Part shown: piece by piece, positions 32,724 through 41,214 of the stretch
Layout: the number at the start of each line of letters is the position of its first letter
How positions within the stretch are numbered: the stretch's first letter is position 1
Source: Stenotrophomonas maltophilia
GTDB taxonomy: Bacteria > Pseudomonadota > Gammaproteobacteria > Xanthomonadales > Xanthomonadaceae
NCBI GenBank assembly: GCA_002363385.1
Contig: DEVL01000002.1
Span: 186,001 to 250,000 of the forward strand
DNA: 64,000 bases
Reading direction: 5' to 3'
The notes under the pieces: model-generated
Seen by the model: only the letters and a program-made list of their open reading frames with translations
What the model was told of the DNA's origin: nothing
The model's database searches: none
Position numbers and translations under genes: made by a program

Positions 32724-35327
32724 ATGTCGCACCGCATCGCGCATCGGGCAACGGCCCGGAAGCATTCCCCCCACGCATTGGCCCTGGGCATCGCATTGGG
32801 ACTGCTGTGTCTCTCCCCTCCCGTGATGGCCCGGGAGCTCATCGGCGGTAGCGCCACCGTGAACCCGGGTGACCCGGCCGAGGCTTGGAACGTCCGAGGT
32901 GCAACATTTGGCATTGCTCCGGGCGGGCAGGTGATCAATGTGATCGCCACCGGTTCCACGCTGAACTTCAATGCTGGTGATGTCGGCGTTGCACCAGGGA
33001 GTTCGGCGTCGATCTCGCTCGACGTCGCTAACAGCGATGCAATTATCGTGGATACGACGGTCGCCGGCCGCACGGTGTTCAACCCTGGCAGTACGGTGGC
33101 CATCTCGGGAAGCACGTTCACCAGTACCGCGCCGTCCGGCAGCCCGGCCATGGTTGTCAATGGCGCTACCGTTACGATGACAAATTCAACGATCGACTCC
33201 GCGGCCGGCCGTGGCTTGGCGGTGGGTGGCGTGGAGCCAGGCAGTTCAACCGGCAGTTCGGCCGGGGGTCCTGCTCAGGTGACGGTGATCGACAGCCTGA
33301 TCCGAGGAGGTCAAGTGGCCGCTGTCGCCGTGAGTAACGCGTCCACGTTGACGTTGGTGGGCTCGGAGGTGATCGGTACCGTTACCAATGGTGCCGGTGT
33401 CTTTCATGGATCACTGGAGGCAACGGCTGGAACCACCATTTCCGGCCAGGTCAACGGTGTGTTGCTGGCGAGTGACTCACGCGGATCAACCACACCCGGG
33501 AACCAGATATCGCTTACCCTGGACAACACCGCCGTGTCCGGCGGTTCGGGCTCCGGAATTCTGGTGAATCGCGTGATTCCAACCCAGCCTACCGTCGCAG
33601 AGATCGATATCCGCAACGGGTCGACAGTGAGAGGAGGGAATGGAAATCTTCTGGAAGTAATCCGGACCGCTACTGCGAATATGCGTATTGACGGAGCTGA
33701 CCTGGTCGGCAACGTCCTGGTGGATGCGGTCAGTGCCGGTAATCTCAGCTTGCTGGGCAACGCCAGCCTTACGGGGGCGATGACCAACGCAACATCGGTG
33801 GCACTCGCTGACACGTCGCGTTGGAACGTGACCGGCGATTCCACGGTCGGCACGCTGGATATCGGCTCGGGCACGTTGGCCTTCGCCGCGCCGTCGCCCG
33901 GCTACAAGACCGTTACCGTGGGAGGCGACTTCAGCATCAATGGTGGCACGCTGATCTTCAACAGCGTTCTGGCCGGCGATGATGCGCCGTCGGACACGCT
34001 GGTCATCAACGGCAACACCGCCGGCACCGGCAGCATCGCGGTCAACAACATCGGCGGCGCCGGTGCGCAGACCACCAACGGCATCCAGCTGATCTCGGTG
34101 GCCGGCACGTCCGGTGCGTCTTTCACACTGGCGGGCCGCGCGACGGCCGGCGTCTACGAGTACCTGCTGTACAAGGGCGGCGTCACCAACCCTGCCGATG
34201 GCGGCTGGTACCTGCGCTCGGCGTATACCGGCAATCCGTGCGACCTGAATCCATCGCTGCCGATCTGCGGCCCGGTGACGCCGATCGATCCGGTGGATCC
34301 GGTCAACCCCGTTGACCCGGTGAATCCGGTGGATCCAGTGAACCCGGTCGATCCGGTTGCCCCCGTCGACCCCATCATTCCCGATCCGGTCAACCCGATC
34401 CCGATCCTGCGCCCCGAGCCGGGTGCGTATCTTGCCAACCAAGCGGCCGCCGTGCGCATGTTCCAGCAACGGCGCCATGACCGAGGCGAGCCGGCCTTCG
34501 AGCACGACCGCGCCGGCGCATGGGCACGGGTGTCGCGCGATCAGCTGCACACCACGATTGCCGGGCAGGTGGACGCGCGCGGTCATACCAATGCGCTTCA
34601 GATCGGCAGCGACGTGGTGCGTTGGGGGCAGGCGGGCCGTGGCCAGATCGGCGTGATGCTGGCCACCGGCGAAGCCACGACACAGGCGATCTCGCGGATC
34701 ACCGGGTATGGCACCCAGGGCAAGGTGAAGGGCGACGCCGTTGGCCTATACGGCGCGTGGGTGCAGCAGCCGGATCAAAGCAGCGGCCTGTATGTGGACG
34801 GCTGGGTGCAATACGGCCGCTACGAGAGCGAAGTGAAGGGCAACGGCCTGCTGGCGGAGAAGTATGACGCCACCACGCGCGCCGCCTCGCTGGAAGCCGG
34901 TTACGGATTCGCACTGAGTGCCACGGAACGCCGTGCACTGTATCTGCAGCCGCAGGTGCAGGTGACCTACACCGATTACAAGGGCGATACCGTGCAGGAG
35001 GGCAACGGCACGGTCGTGCAGGACGACCGCGCTGGTGGACTGGAGTCGCGGGTGGGCCTGCGGCTGTTCGGGCAGGATCTGACCACGGCCAACCGCGTGC
35101 AGCCGTTCTTTGCGGTCAACTGGCTCTACAGCGAGCGCGGCGATGCGATGCGCTTTGATGGTCAACGGCTGGAAGCACAGCTGCCGACCAATCGTTACGA
35201 GGCGCAGGCCGGCGCGCAGCTGCGGCTGGGCGAGCGCTGGTCGGCGTGGGGTGACCTGCGCGTGCAGCGTGGCGACAGTGGTTACCGGGACGCCGGTGCG
35301 CAGATCGGTCTGCGCAGGGCCTGGTAA
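32724..35327 (+). CDS. Classical (type Va) autotransporter, first paralogue
   Basis: 867 residues. GAGGA 8 nt upstream supports the ATG at 32724. A long signal peptide (to about VMA, residue 35) is followed by a Ser/Thr/Gly-rich beta-helix passenger (~36-500), a conserved junction (GAQTTNGIQLI, then YKGGVTNPADGGWYLRS), a C-x8-C pair, a DPVNPV-rich linker (34282-34400), and a C-terminal autotransporter barrel (~570-867) starting at GAYLANQAAA and ending in RRAW. No protease or other catalytic motif is visible in the passenger, so an adhesin role is most likely. It shares linker, junction and barrel with the autotransporter at 55993. A terminator hairpin follows. Confidence 0.9.
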   Translation: MSHRIAHRATARKHSPHALALGIALGLLCLSPPVMARELIGGSATVNPGDPAEAWNVRGATFGIAPGGQVINVIATGSTLNFNAGDVGVAPGSSASISLDVANSDAIIVDTTVAGRTVFNPGSTVAISGSTFTSTAPSGSPAMVVNGATVTMTNSTIDSAAGRGLAVGGVEPGSSTGSSAGGPAQVTVIDSLIRGGQVAAVAVSNASTLTLVGSEVIGTVTNGAGVFHGSLEATAGTTISGQVNGVLLASDSRGSTTPGNQISLTLDNTAVSGGSGSGILVNRVIPTQPTVAEIDIRNGSTVRGGNGNLLEVIRTATANMRIDGADLVGNVLVDAVSAGNLSLLGNASLTGAMTNATSVALADTSRWNVTGDSTVGTLDIGSGTLAFAAPSPGYKTVTVGGDFSINGGTLIFNSVLAGDDAPSDTLVINGNTAGTGSIAVNNIGGAGAQTTNGIQLISVAGTSGASFTLAGRATAGVYEYLLYKGGVTNPADGGWYLRSAYTGNPCDLNPSLPICGPVTPIDPVDPVNPVDPVNPVDPVNPVDPVAPVDPIIPDPVNPIPILRPEPGAYLANQAAAVRMFQQRRHDRGEPAFEHDRAGAWARVSRDQLHTTIAGQVDARGHTNALQIGSDVVRWGQAGRGQIGVMLATGEATTQAISRITGYGTQGKVKGDAVGLYGAWVQQPDQSSGLYVDGWVQYGRYESEVKGNGLLAEKYDATTRAASLEAGYGFALSATERRALYLQPQVQVTYTDYKGDTVQEGNGTVVQDDRAGGLESRVGLRLFGQDLTTANRVQPFFAVNWLYSERGDAMRFDGQRLEAQLPTNRYEAQAGAQLRLGERWSAWGDLRVQRGDSGYRDAGAQIGLRRAW
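34282..34400 (+). repeat. Asp-Pro-Val repeat linker of the first autotransporter
   Basis: About ten copies of a degenerate hexa/nonanucleotide unit encode alternating DPV and NPV triplets between passenger and barrel. The copy number may vary by recombination. Confidence 0.75.
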
Positions 35328-35339
35328 GCAAAGGAAAAC

Positions 35340-35360
35340 GGGGCGCCCATTGGGCGCCCC
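35340..35360 (+). terminator. Rho-independent-like terminator after the first autotransporter
   Basis: GGGGCGCCC (35340-35348), loop ATT, GGGCGCCCC (35352-35360): a perfect 9-bp GC stem, 13 bp after the stop codon. It is followed by a short GTCTAC rather than a strong U-run. Confidence 0.75.
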
Positions 35361-35446
35361 GTCTACATTGGGTTCCTGAAAACGGGCATTGATGAGCTCC
35401 TGAGATGGGCGGCTGATCGCGACCGCGCGTGACGCGCCGAGTGCGA

Positions 35447-36052
35447 TCAGCCCGCCGTCTTGGTCGCTCGCGGCCGACGTGGCTTTGCCCCGCGAGCGGC
35501 AACCTTCGGCGTCGCAACCAGTACACCCCACTGATGCAGATGCTCCATGCCGGACAGCGCATCCAGGTACGCCATGAAGTGCGTCAAATAACCCGGCGAG
35601 GTCTCTTTCATCAACGTCAGGGCGCGATGGACCAGCACGCCGGAGTTCAGCGGCCCGCCATTGGTGGGCATCTGGGCCAGCGATTCCTTGAGCTGGCTTG
35701 CATTGCGCAGCCTGGCCCACGTCGCACGGACCTCAGCGAGCACGGGCAGCTCTGGATAGGCCGCGTTGTGCTGGCCGCTCAATTCCGTGATCAGTGCCTG
35801 CAGATCAATGCGTCCGGCTGACGGGACGGGCGCGGACGGCGCCACTACGGATGCCTGGGCAATCTGCTCGCCGTAGCTCGCCATCAACGCATCCAGCTTC
35901 GCCTGCAGCAGCGCCCGCACCTCGCCGTCATGCGCCTGCGCGCGGGCATGCAGTGCCTCGATCACGGTAAAGCGCGTGCGGTCGAGCTGGTCGAGCTTGT
36001 CCGCCCGCCAGTTCTGGAGGATCTCAGCCGTTGCGACAGAACTACGGGGCAT
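35447..36052 (-). CDS. DUF2894-type protein, last gene of the motor-like operon
   Basis: 201 residues, soluble, mostly helical, with a basic, Lys/Arg/Pro-rich tail (KVAARGAKPRRPRATKTAG). The central part (LLQAKLDALMASYGEQ; VLVHRALTLMKETSPGYLTHFMAYLDALSGME) resembles the DUF2894 family, whose function is unknown. Its start lies 11 bp inside the OmpA-domain gene, so it is coupled to it. Its place in the operon suggests a cytoplasmic partner of the membrane proteins. The longer frame upstream lies inside the OmpA gene and is rejected. Confidence 0.75.
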   Translation of the reverse strand: MPRSSVATAEILQNWRADKLDQLDRTRFTVIEALHARAQAHDGEVRALLQAKLDALMASYGEQIAQASVVAPSAPVPSAGRIDLQALITELSGQHNAAYPELPVLAEVRATWARLRNASQLKESLAQMPTNGGPLNSGVLVHRALTLMKETSPGYLTHFMAYLDALSGMEHLHQWGVLVATPKVAARGAKPRRPRATKTAG

Positions 36053-36689
36053 CCGGTGCCTTGCTGGTCTTGGGCTTGGGAATCGGCGCAATCTCCACAC
36101 GGCGATTCTTCGCGCGGCCGTCTTCGTCGGCGTTGGAACTCACCGGCTGCTCCGAGCCAAACGCCGCGGCAAACACCGCATCCGACGGCACGCCCTCGGC
36201 AATCAGGGTGCGGGTGACGGTCAACGCACGCTCGGCGGAGAGTTCCCAGTTGTCGGCGAAGCGCCAGTTGCCATCGCGCACCTGCTGGTCGTCGGTGAAG
36301 CCGCTGACCATGAGGATCTCCTCGCGCGAGGCCAGGTAGCCCTTCAGCGGCCCGGCCAGGCTCTTGAGGACGTCGGCACCTTCCGGTTGCAGCTGATCCG
36401 AGTTCAACGCGAACAACACATTGCCGCGGATGCCGATGCGGCCATCCACCAGCGTCACGCGCCCGGCCGCGAGCGGGCCGGCCAATGCCTGCTCCAGCGT
36501 CTGGCGGCGCTGCACTTCGGCCTGGCGCTGCTTGACCTCTTCATCCAGTCGGTTGGTCAGCTCCAGCTGCAGCGCAACGACGCCGACCAGAATCAGGACG
36601 AACGCGCCAAGCAGCACCGACATCAGGTCGCCGAAGGCGGCCCAGATCGGAGCGCCTCCGTCGGCCTCGACTTCGATCTCGTCGCTCAT
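36042..36689 (-). CDS. MotB/ZorB-like stator protein with OmpA domain
   Basis: 215 residues. A short acidic N-terminus leads into one membrane helix (~17-40, AAFGDLMSVLLGAFVLILVG) that carries an Asp at position 21. This is just where MotB, ExbD and ZorB hold the proton-binding Asp. A coiled stretch (~41-66) precedes a periplasmic OmpA-like peptidoglycan-binding domain (SGFTDDQQ; NWELSAERALTV; NRRVEI). The start overlaps the stop of the MotA/ExbB-like gene upstream (ATGA). I infer that it pairs with that protein as the B subunit of an ion-driven complex anchored to the cell wall. Confidence 0.85.
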   Translation of the reverse strand: MSDEIEVEADGGAPIWAAFGDLMSVLLGAFVLILVGVVALQLELTNRLDEEVKQRQAEVQRRQTLEQALAGPLAAGRVTLVDGRIGIRGNVLFALNSDQLQPEGADVLKSLAGPLKGYLASREEILMVSGFTDDQQVRDGNWRFADNWELSAERALTVTRTLIAEGVPSDAVFAAAFGSEQPVSSNADEDGRAKNRRVEIAPIPKPKTSKAPDAP

Positions 36690-39091
36690 GCCGAGGCGGC
36701 TCCGGCCTTGCTGCTGCGGCGGCCGGCCAGCTGCTGCAGCTCATCGATGATCTGCTTCTGCGAGAGCACGCTGAGGTCGATCACCTCACGCGCCTGGGCA
36801 ACGTAGTAGGCGAGCTGCTCGTCGCTGCGCGCCAGCGAGCCGTCCAGCGAGGCAGCGATCTGGGCCAGCCGCTCGTTGAGACCGTCGCTGGCCGTCCCGA
36901 AGGACTGCACGGCGCTGCCGAGCGCGTCGGCCAGGCTCGCCACTTCCACCGCACTGCCGGTGACCTGCGCGGCCACGCTGCCGAGCTTGCCGGTCTCGGC
37001 TTCGATGTGATCGGTGAAGCGTGTGCCCACCCGGTCCAGCAGCTCGGCCGAGGTCGATACCAGTGCATCGACGGCGACGCGCTGCTCGTTGGCGGCGTGG
37101 TTGACCGCATCCAGCAGGGTCTCCACGGTGGCCAGCAGGCGGCTGCGTTCTTCCAGCGTGGCGGTGTCCCGGACCAGGCTGTCGGAGAGTTTGCTGCGCA
37201 GTTCGGCCACGACATCGGCCGCGGCCTTGGGCGCTTCCGAGGCGGCCTGGACGAGGCGCGAGATCTCGCTGATCGTCTCGCTGGCGTGCGCCTGGGCCTG
37301 CTGGGTGATGTCGTTGGCGGTGCGGGCGAGGGTGTCGCAGATCTCATGCTGACGGCTGGCGACGCTGGCGCCGGTCTGCTCCCAGCGTTCGCCGAGGCTG
37401 GCGCTCATGCCGGTGAAGGCATCGGTCCAGACGCTGAGGCGCTGCTGATCGCGCACTTCCAACGCGTCCTGGAGCTGTACATGGGACTGCTGCATCGTCT
37501 CGCCGAGCGACACCGCCTGCGCCTGCAGCGTCGCGGCGGCGGCATCGAGCGCGTGCTGGTGACGCTCGCTCACTGCAGTCGCGGCGGCATCCTGGCGGGC
37601 GAGCGCCTGCTGCCATGCCTCGGCGATCTGCGCGGTGGTGGCCTCCATGCGGCTGCCGACCGCGTCGATCAGGCCGGCAGCCCGGGCGTCATGTGTTTCG
37701 GTGAAGCTGGCCAGGGCCGTGCGCAGGTCGCCGGTGAGCGCAGCATGGGTCTGCTGCTGCGCAGCCTGAGCCTCCTGCCAGCGCTGCGCGGTCGCGTTGA
37801 GCTCGGTCGAGACGGCCTCAAGCAACGCGCTGGAGCGCTCGCCATGTTGCTCGGCGAACTGGGCAAGCGCACTGCGCAGCTCTGTCGCCATGGCGTTGTT
37901 GGTCTGCTGCTGTGCGGACTGGGCCGCCTGCCAACCGTCAGAGGTGCTGACCAGCTTCGTGGAGACCGCGTCGAGCAGGCCAAGTGCGCGCTTATCGTGC
38001 TGCGCGGCGAACCCCTCCAGCGTGGCGCGCAGGTCCGTGGTCAGTGCCGCGTTGGTCTGTTGCTGGCTCTCCAGCGCGGCCTGCCAGGACGCGGCGGTGG
38101 CGACACGGCTGGCGTCGAAGCCCTCGGTCAACCCGGTCAGTTGGCGCTGCACCGCTTGGGTCACCGTCTCATGCATGGCGGCGTTGGCGCGGGCGATGCC
38201 GGCCAGGGTGGTGTCCATCACCGGCTGCAAGGCCGCACCCACCGCGCGTGCGCTTTCGGCGACGCTGTCCTTGAGCGACTGTTCGATGGCGGCGGTCAGG
38301 CGGGCATATTCCTCGTCGGCCTTGGCATGGAAGCTCTGCTGGTTCGCCAGCAACCGCTCGCCCGAGACGTTGCTCTGCTGCTCGATCGCGGTGGTCATGG
38401 CCTGCAGCCGTTCCACCAGCGCCGGCATCCGTTCGGCCTGCTGCTGCAGCAACCGGAAGGCTTCATTGCGCTGCCAGGACTGCGAGTGCGTGTGCAGGGT
38501 GGTCGCGATCTCCACGTCCAGTCGCTGCACCGCTGCCAGGCGCTCACGCCGGCACAGGGCCGAGAGCAGGCCCAGCATCGCGGAGGTGGCGACACCGGCG
38601 ATCGAGGTGCCGAACGCGACCGCAAGGCCTTCCACCGGTGCACCCAGTGAGCCGCGGATCGCCTGCAGGTCGGTCGCGCTTTCCAGCGCCAGTCCGGTCC
38701 CGCGCAACGTCGCCATCATGCCGAGCAGGGTGCCGAGCATGCCCAGCAGCACCAGCAGCCCGACCAGGTAAGGCGTCAGGACCGGACCGGGCAGGGCAAC
38801 GCGCTCGCCTTCCACGCGCAGACGCACGGCATTGCGAAGGCTGGGATGCAGCTGGCCCAGCCAGGTGGCGAGCCCGGCGCTGGCGGTGCCAGCGCTGACC
38901 GTGGCCGCCGTGAGCGAGGCGGTCGCCTGCCGGTAGCGATACAGCTCGAGGCCACCGGCGAGGTAGCAGACGGCGATCAGCAGGGCGACAGCGAAACCGA
39001 CCGGATTGGTGCTGGCATAGCCTGCCCCGATCCAGCACACCGCAACAAGGCCAAGCAGGAAAACAACGTAGTGAAGACTGGTTCTGAACAT
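36686..39091 (-). CDS. MotA/ExbB/ZorA-like membrane protein with long DUF802 repeat tail
   Basis: 801 residues. Four membrane segments lie in the first ~220 residues. The last two carry the glycine-rich pattern of MotA/TolQ/ExbB proteins (LLGMLGTLLGMMATLRGT, then GLAVAFGTSIAGVATSAMLG). The remaining ~580 residues are predicted helical and coiled, and include three tandem 51-residue repeats (DNA 37631-38089), matching the repeat nature of DUF802. This layout, a pore domain with a long cytoplasmic tail beside an OmpA-type partner, is that of ZorA in Zorya defence, but ZorC/D/E are absent. I chose the ATG at 39091, which starts just before TM1 and 10 bp after the DUF3348 stop. Confidence 0.82.
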   Translation of the reverse strand: MFRTSLHYVVFLLGLVAVCWIGAGYASTNPVGFAVALLIAVCYLAGGLELYRYRQATASLTAATVSAGTASAGLATWLGQLHPSLRNAVRLRVEGERVALPGPVLTPYLVGLLVLLGMLGTLLGMMATLRGTGLALESATDLQAIRGSLGAPVEGLAVAFGTSIAGVATSAMLGLLSALCRRERLAAVQRLDVEIATTLHTHSQSWQRNEAFRLLQQQAERMPALVERLQAMTTAIEQQSNVSGERLLANQQSFHAKADEEYARLTAAIEQSLKDSVAESARAVGAALQPVMDTTLAGIARANAAMHETVTQAVQRQLTGLTEGFDASRVATAASWQAALESQQQTNAALTTDLRATLEGFAAQHDKRALGLLDAVSTKLVSTSDGWQAAQSAQQQTNNAMATELRSALAQFAEQHGERSSALLEAVSTELNATAQRWQEAQAAQQQTHAALTGDLRTALASFTETHDARAAGLIDAVGSRMEATTAQIAEAWQQALARQDAAATAVSERHQHALDAAAATLQAQAVSLGETMQQSHVQLQDALEVRDQQRLSVWTDAFTGMSASLGERWEQTGASVASRQHEICDTLARTANDITQQAQAHASETISEISRLVQAASEAPKAAADVVAELRSKLSDSLVRDTATLEERSRLLATVETLLDAVNHAANEQRVAVDALVSTSAELLDRVGTRFTDHIEAETGKLGSVAAQVTGSAVEVASLADALGSAVQSFGTASDGLNERLAQIAASLDGSLARSDEQLAYYVAQAREVIDLSVLSQKQIIDELQQLAGRRSSKAGAASA
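37631..38089 (-). repeat. Three tandem 153-bp repeats in the DUF802 tail
   Basis: Three units of exactly 51 codons each: 38089-37937, 37936-37784 and 37783-37631. Each begins with (S/G/R)WQ, continues with QQQT, a DLR/ELR-(A/S/T)-(T/A)L segment and (L/I)(D/E)AV. They are degenerate, so old, but the length is kept without indels. Confidence 0.85.
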
Positions 39092-39101
39092 GACGTCCCG
39101 G

Positions 39102-39776
39102 TTAGTGGGTGCGAAGCGCTGCAAGCAGCCCTTCTATCGGTTGAAAACGAACATCCAGCTCGGCCAGCAGCAGGCTCTGCATGTCACGGCGGAACACCTC
39201 GAGCCACGCATCATCGCTGCCCGCATCGCGCAGGCGCTCGAAATGCACGCCGAGCAGCACCGGTACCTTGGCCAGCAGGCTGTACTCCCGCGCGCTCAGG
39301 GTCTGATCCATCAGCGCGTCGACTTCGGCGAGCCTGGCCATCTCAGGCGAGGTGCGGGTCAACATGTCGCGAAGCCGACCGCGCAGGCGGCTGGTGTCCC
39401 GGAGCATGGCCCGCTGCAACGCCAGATAGCGCTCGCGGAACGCGGTGTACTCAACAGTGCCGTTCGTACCGTCGGCCGCCACCTGGGAAGGGTGTTTGGC
39501 ACCCTCAGGTTCCTGAACGATGGTCGCCTCCAACGCAGCGCGGAGCCGCCGGCACTCAGCGTCCTCGTCGGCATCGAAATCCGGGCCGTCCACGGCAGGT
39601 GGAAGCCGGCCATCGAGCGCCTTGGACAAGGTGACCGCCCGCGTCCAGTCCACCCACTCGCTGAGCCGGTCTGACAGGGCAGGGCCCGCCGAGGACAGGT
39701 TGCTCTCGGCAAGGCGGGCCAGCAGCCGGATGAAGGCCGGGCCGGGGACAGGCGTCCGTTGCGCGGTTTTGGCCAT
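39102..39776 (-). CDS. DUF3348-type protein, first gene of the motor-like operon
   Basis: 224 residues, soluble and helical, without signal peptide or membrane segment. It fits the DUF3348 family (GPAFIRLLARLAESNL at the start, LSEWVDWTRAVTLSKAL, a central acidic loop, and the ARLAEVDALMDQTLSAREYSLLAKVPVLLG region). The function is unknown. It starts the four-gene operon; the next gene begins 10 bp after its stop. A role as cytoplasmic partner or regulator of the membrane complex is inference from order only. Confidence 0.78.
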   Translation of the reverse strand: MAKTAQRTPVPGPAFIRLLARLAESNLSSAGPALSDRLSEWVDWTRAVTLSKALDGRLPPAVDGPDFDADEDAECRRLRAALEATIVQEPEGAKHPSQVAADGTNGTVEYTAFRERYLALQRAMLRDTSRLRGRLRDMLTRTSPEMARLAEVDALMDQTLSAREYSLLAKVPVLLGVHFERLRDAGSDDAWLEVFRRDMQSLLLAELDVRFQPIEGLLAALRTH

Positions 39777-39854
39777 TGTTCCGGTTAAAACGGCGAATTT
39801 TACACCGTAATGACTGCAGCCCGCCGGGCCGGGAGGTTCAGGCTGGGCAGGCGC

Positions 39855-41039
39855 TCACTTGGCGAGCAGGTGCCAGTAGCCGTCCAGCTGCCTCTGCTGG
39901 CGGGCAGTCAGCTCTCGACGCAGTGCAACTCGACGCCGCTCGGCCTCGTCGGCTCGCCCGGCCAGCGTCGACTCGCGCGCAAGTTCCAGCAGGGCGCGCT
40001 GCCGCACGCTGAGGTTTCCGAAGGGGTCGAACCAGGAATCCAGGCGGCGGCTATCCTTCACGCCCGTCCAGGCAAACCGGGCATCACCCGCGGTGGCCGC
40101 GATCTGCCGGTAGCGCCGGGTTGCCTCGGCGCGGCTGATGCGCCCCTGCAGCAGGTCCAATCGCGCGGCCAGCAACTGCACGTCAGGGGTAGCGCCGCTG
40201 CCGATGAGCGCATCGACCGTGTCACGCAGGAATGCGTCGTCCCGATTGGCGGTGCTTGCCTGCATGCCGAGGAGGTTGAACGTGGCCACCGCTACGCGAT
40301 ACTCGCGTCGCTCAAAAGGATGTACCTCTGCGTCGGTTGGGGCACCCAGACGCGACGGCTGCACCAGCACGATGCCGGGTTCATCGGCCAGTACCTCATC
40401 GATGTCGCGCTTGTGGAACTCACCGACCACCACGACCACGGTGCCGCCGGGATGCGCACGCGCGGCGGCCGCAATGCGCTTGGCCTGCAGGAACGTGCGA
40501 TACAGGAACAGGCGACGTGGCAGATCCTGTGCGGTGCGTGCCGCTGGAGTGAGACTCCATTGCGTGGAGCGCGCCACATTCGCGGCAACATCGGCATGGA
40601 AGAGGGTACGTTTGAGCTGCGCCGGCTCGGGGAAGGTCAGGAACTGCTGGAAACCGCGCGTGGGCCGGATTTCGGGGACCGCCTCCAGATCCATGCCGAA
40701 GCCCAGTTGCGCGTCTTCGCTCGAAGGGTGCCAATCGAAGGGGCACAGGGCGATGTTGCGCTCGCGCGCGAAGGGCACCACCACGTCCTGCACTTCGTAG
40801 GTGAACTCATAGAAATCGTTGCGTGCAAATGCTTCCGGCGAGCGCTCGATGCAGATCGCATCCGGGTCAGCGCGATCCAGGAACGCAGCCAGCACCGCCG
40901 GCCGATCTTCGCGCGCCACCAGTTGCGCCGCATGATCCACGCCCAGCACGATCACCTGCGTGGCAGGTTCAGGCACGCTGCTCTTTGCAGGCAGCGACAG
41001 CGTCCCCAGCAGCACCCCCACGATCCACATCCTGATCAT
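39855..41039 (-). CDS. Exported TraB/ChaN-like protein of unknown function
   Basis: 394 residues with a signal peptide (MIRMWIVGVLLGTLSLPA). The segments VIVLGVDHAAQL, AICIERSPEAF and VVVVVGEFHKRDIDEVL resemble the metal- or haem-binding core of the TraB/ChaN/erythromycin-esterase-like fold. The C-terminal third is helical and unassigned. The start at 41039 has GGAGG close upstream; ATG at 41030 is an alternative. Exact role unknown; a periplasmic location is likely. It is divergent from the esterase gene at 41215. Confidence 0.55.
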   Translation of the reverse strand: MIRMWIVGVLLGTLSLPAKSSVPEPATQVIVLGVDHAAQLVAREDRPAVLAAFLDRADPDAICIERSPEAFARNDFYEFTYEVQDVVVPFARERNIALCPFDWHPSSEDAQLGFGMDLEAVPEIRPTRGFQQFLTFPEPAQLKRTLFHADVAANVARSTQWSLTPAARTAQDLPRRLFLYRTFLQAKRIAAAARAHPGGTVVVVVGEFHKRDIDEVLADEPGIVLVQPSRLGAPTDAEVHPFERREYRVAVATFNLLGMQASTANRDDAFLRDTVDALIGSGATPDVQLLAARLDLLQGRISRAEATRRYRQIAATAGDARFAWTGVKDSRRLDSWFDPFGNLSVRQRALLELARESTLAGRADEAERRRVALRRELTARQQRQLDGYWHLLAK

Positions 41040-41214
41040 CCAGCCTCCATGTGATACACGTTGTGGGGAGCAGAGTGGCAGGCTGCAGGGCAGAATGCGG
41101 GTGCCGAAAGTTGTAGTCAGGGCGCCGGCGAGCACGGATCCGGATGCTTCGGCGTGCCGTGACGGCGAGGCAGCGGCTATGCTGTGGGCCGATTTCGCAT
41201 AGGGAGTACAGCAG

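Noticed and set aside
37007..38650. Long open frame antisense to the motor-tail gene
   Set aside because: Same GC shadow effect; repetitive translation mirrors the sense-strand repeats and has no ribosome site.
35447..39776. A complete Zorya defence system
   Set aside because: Only the A and B type subunits have parallels. No ZorC, ZorD helicase or ZorE nuclease gene is in or next to the operon.
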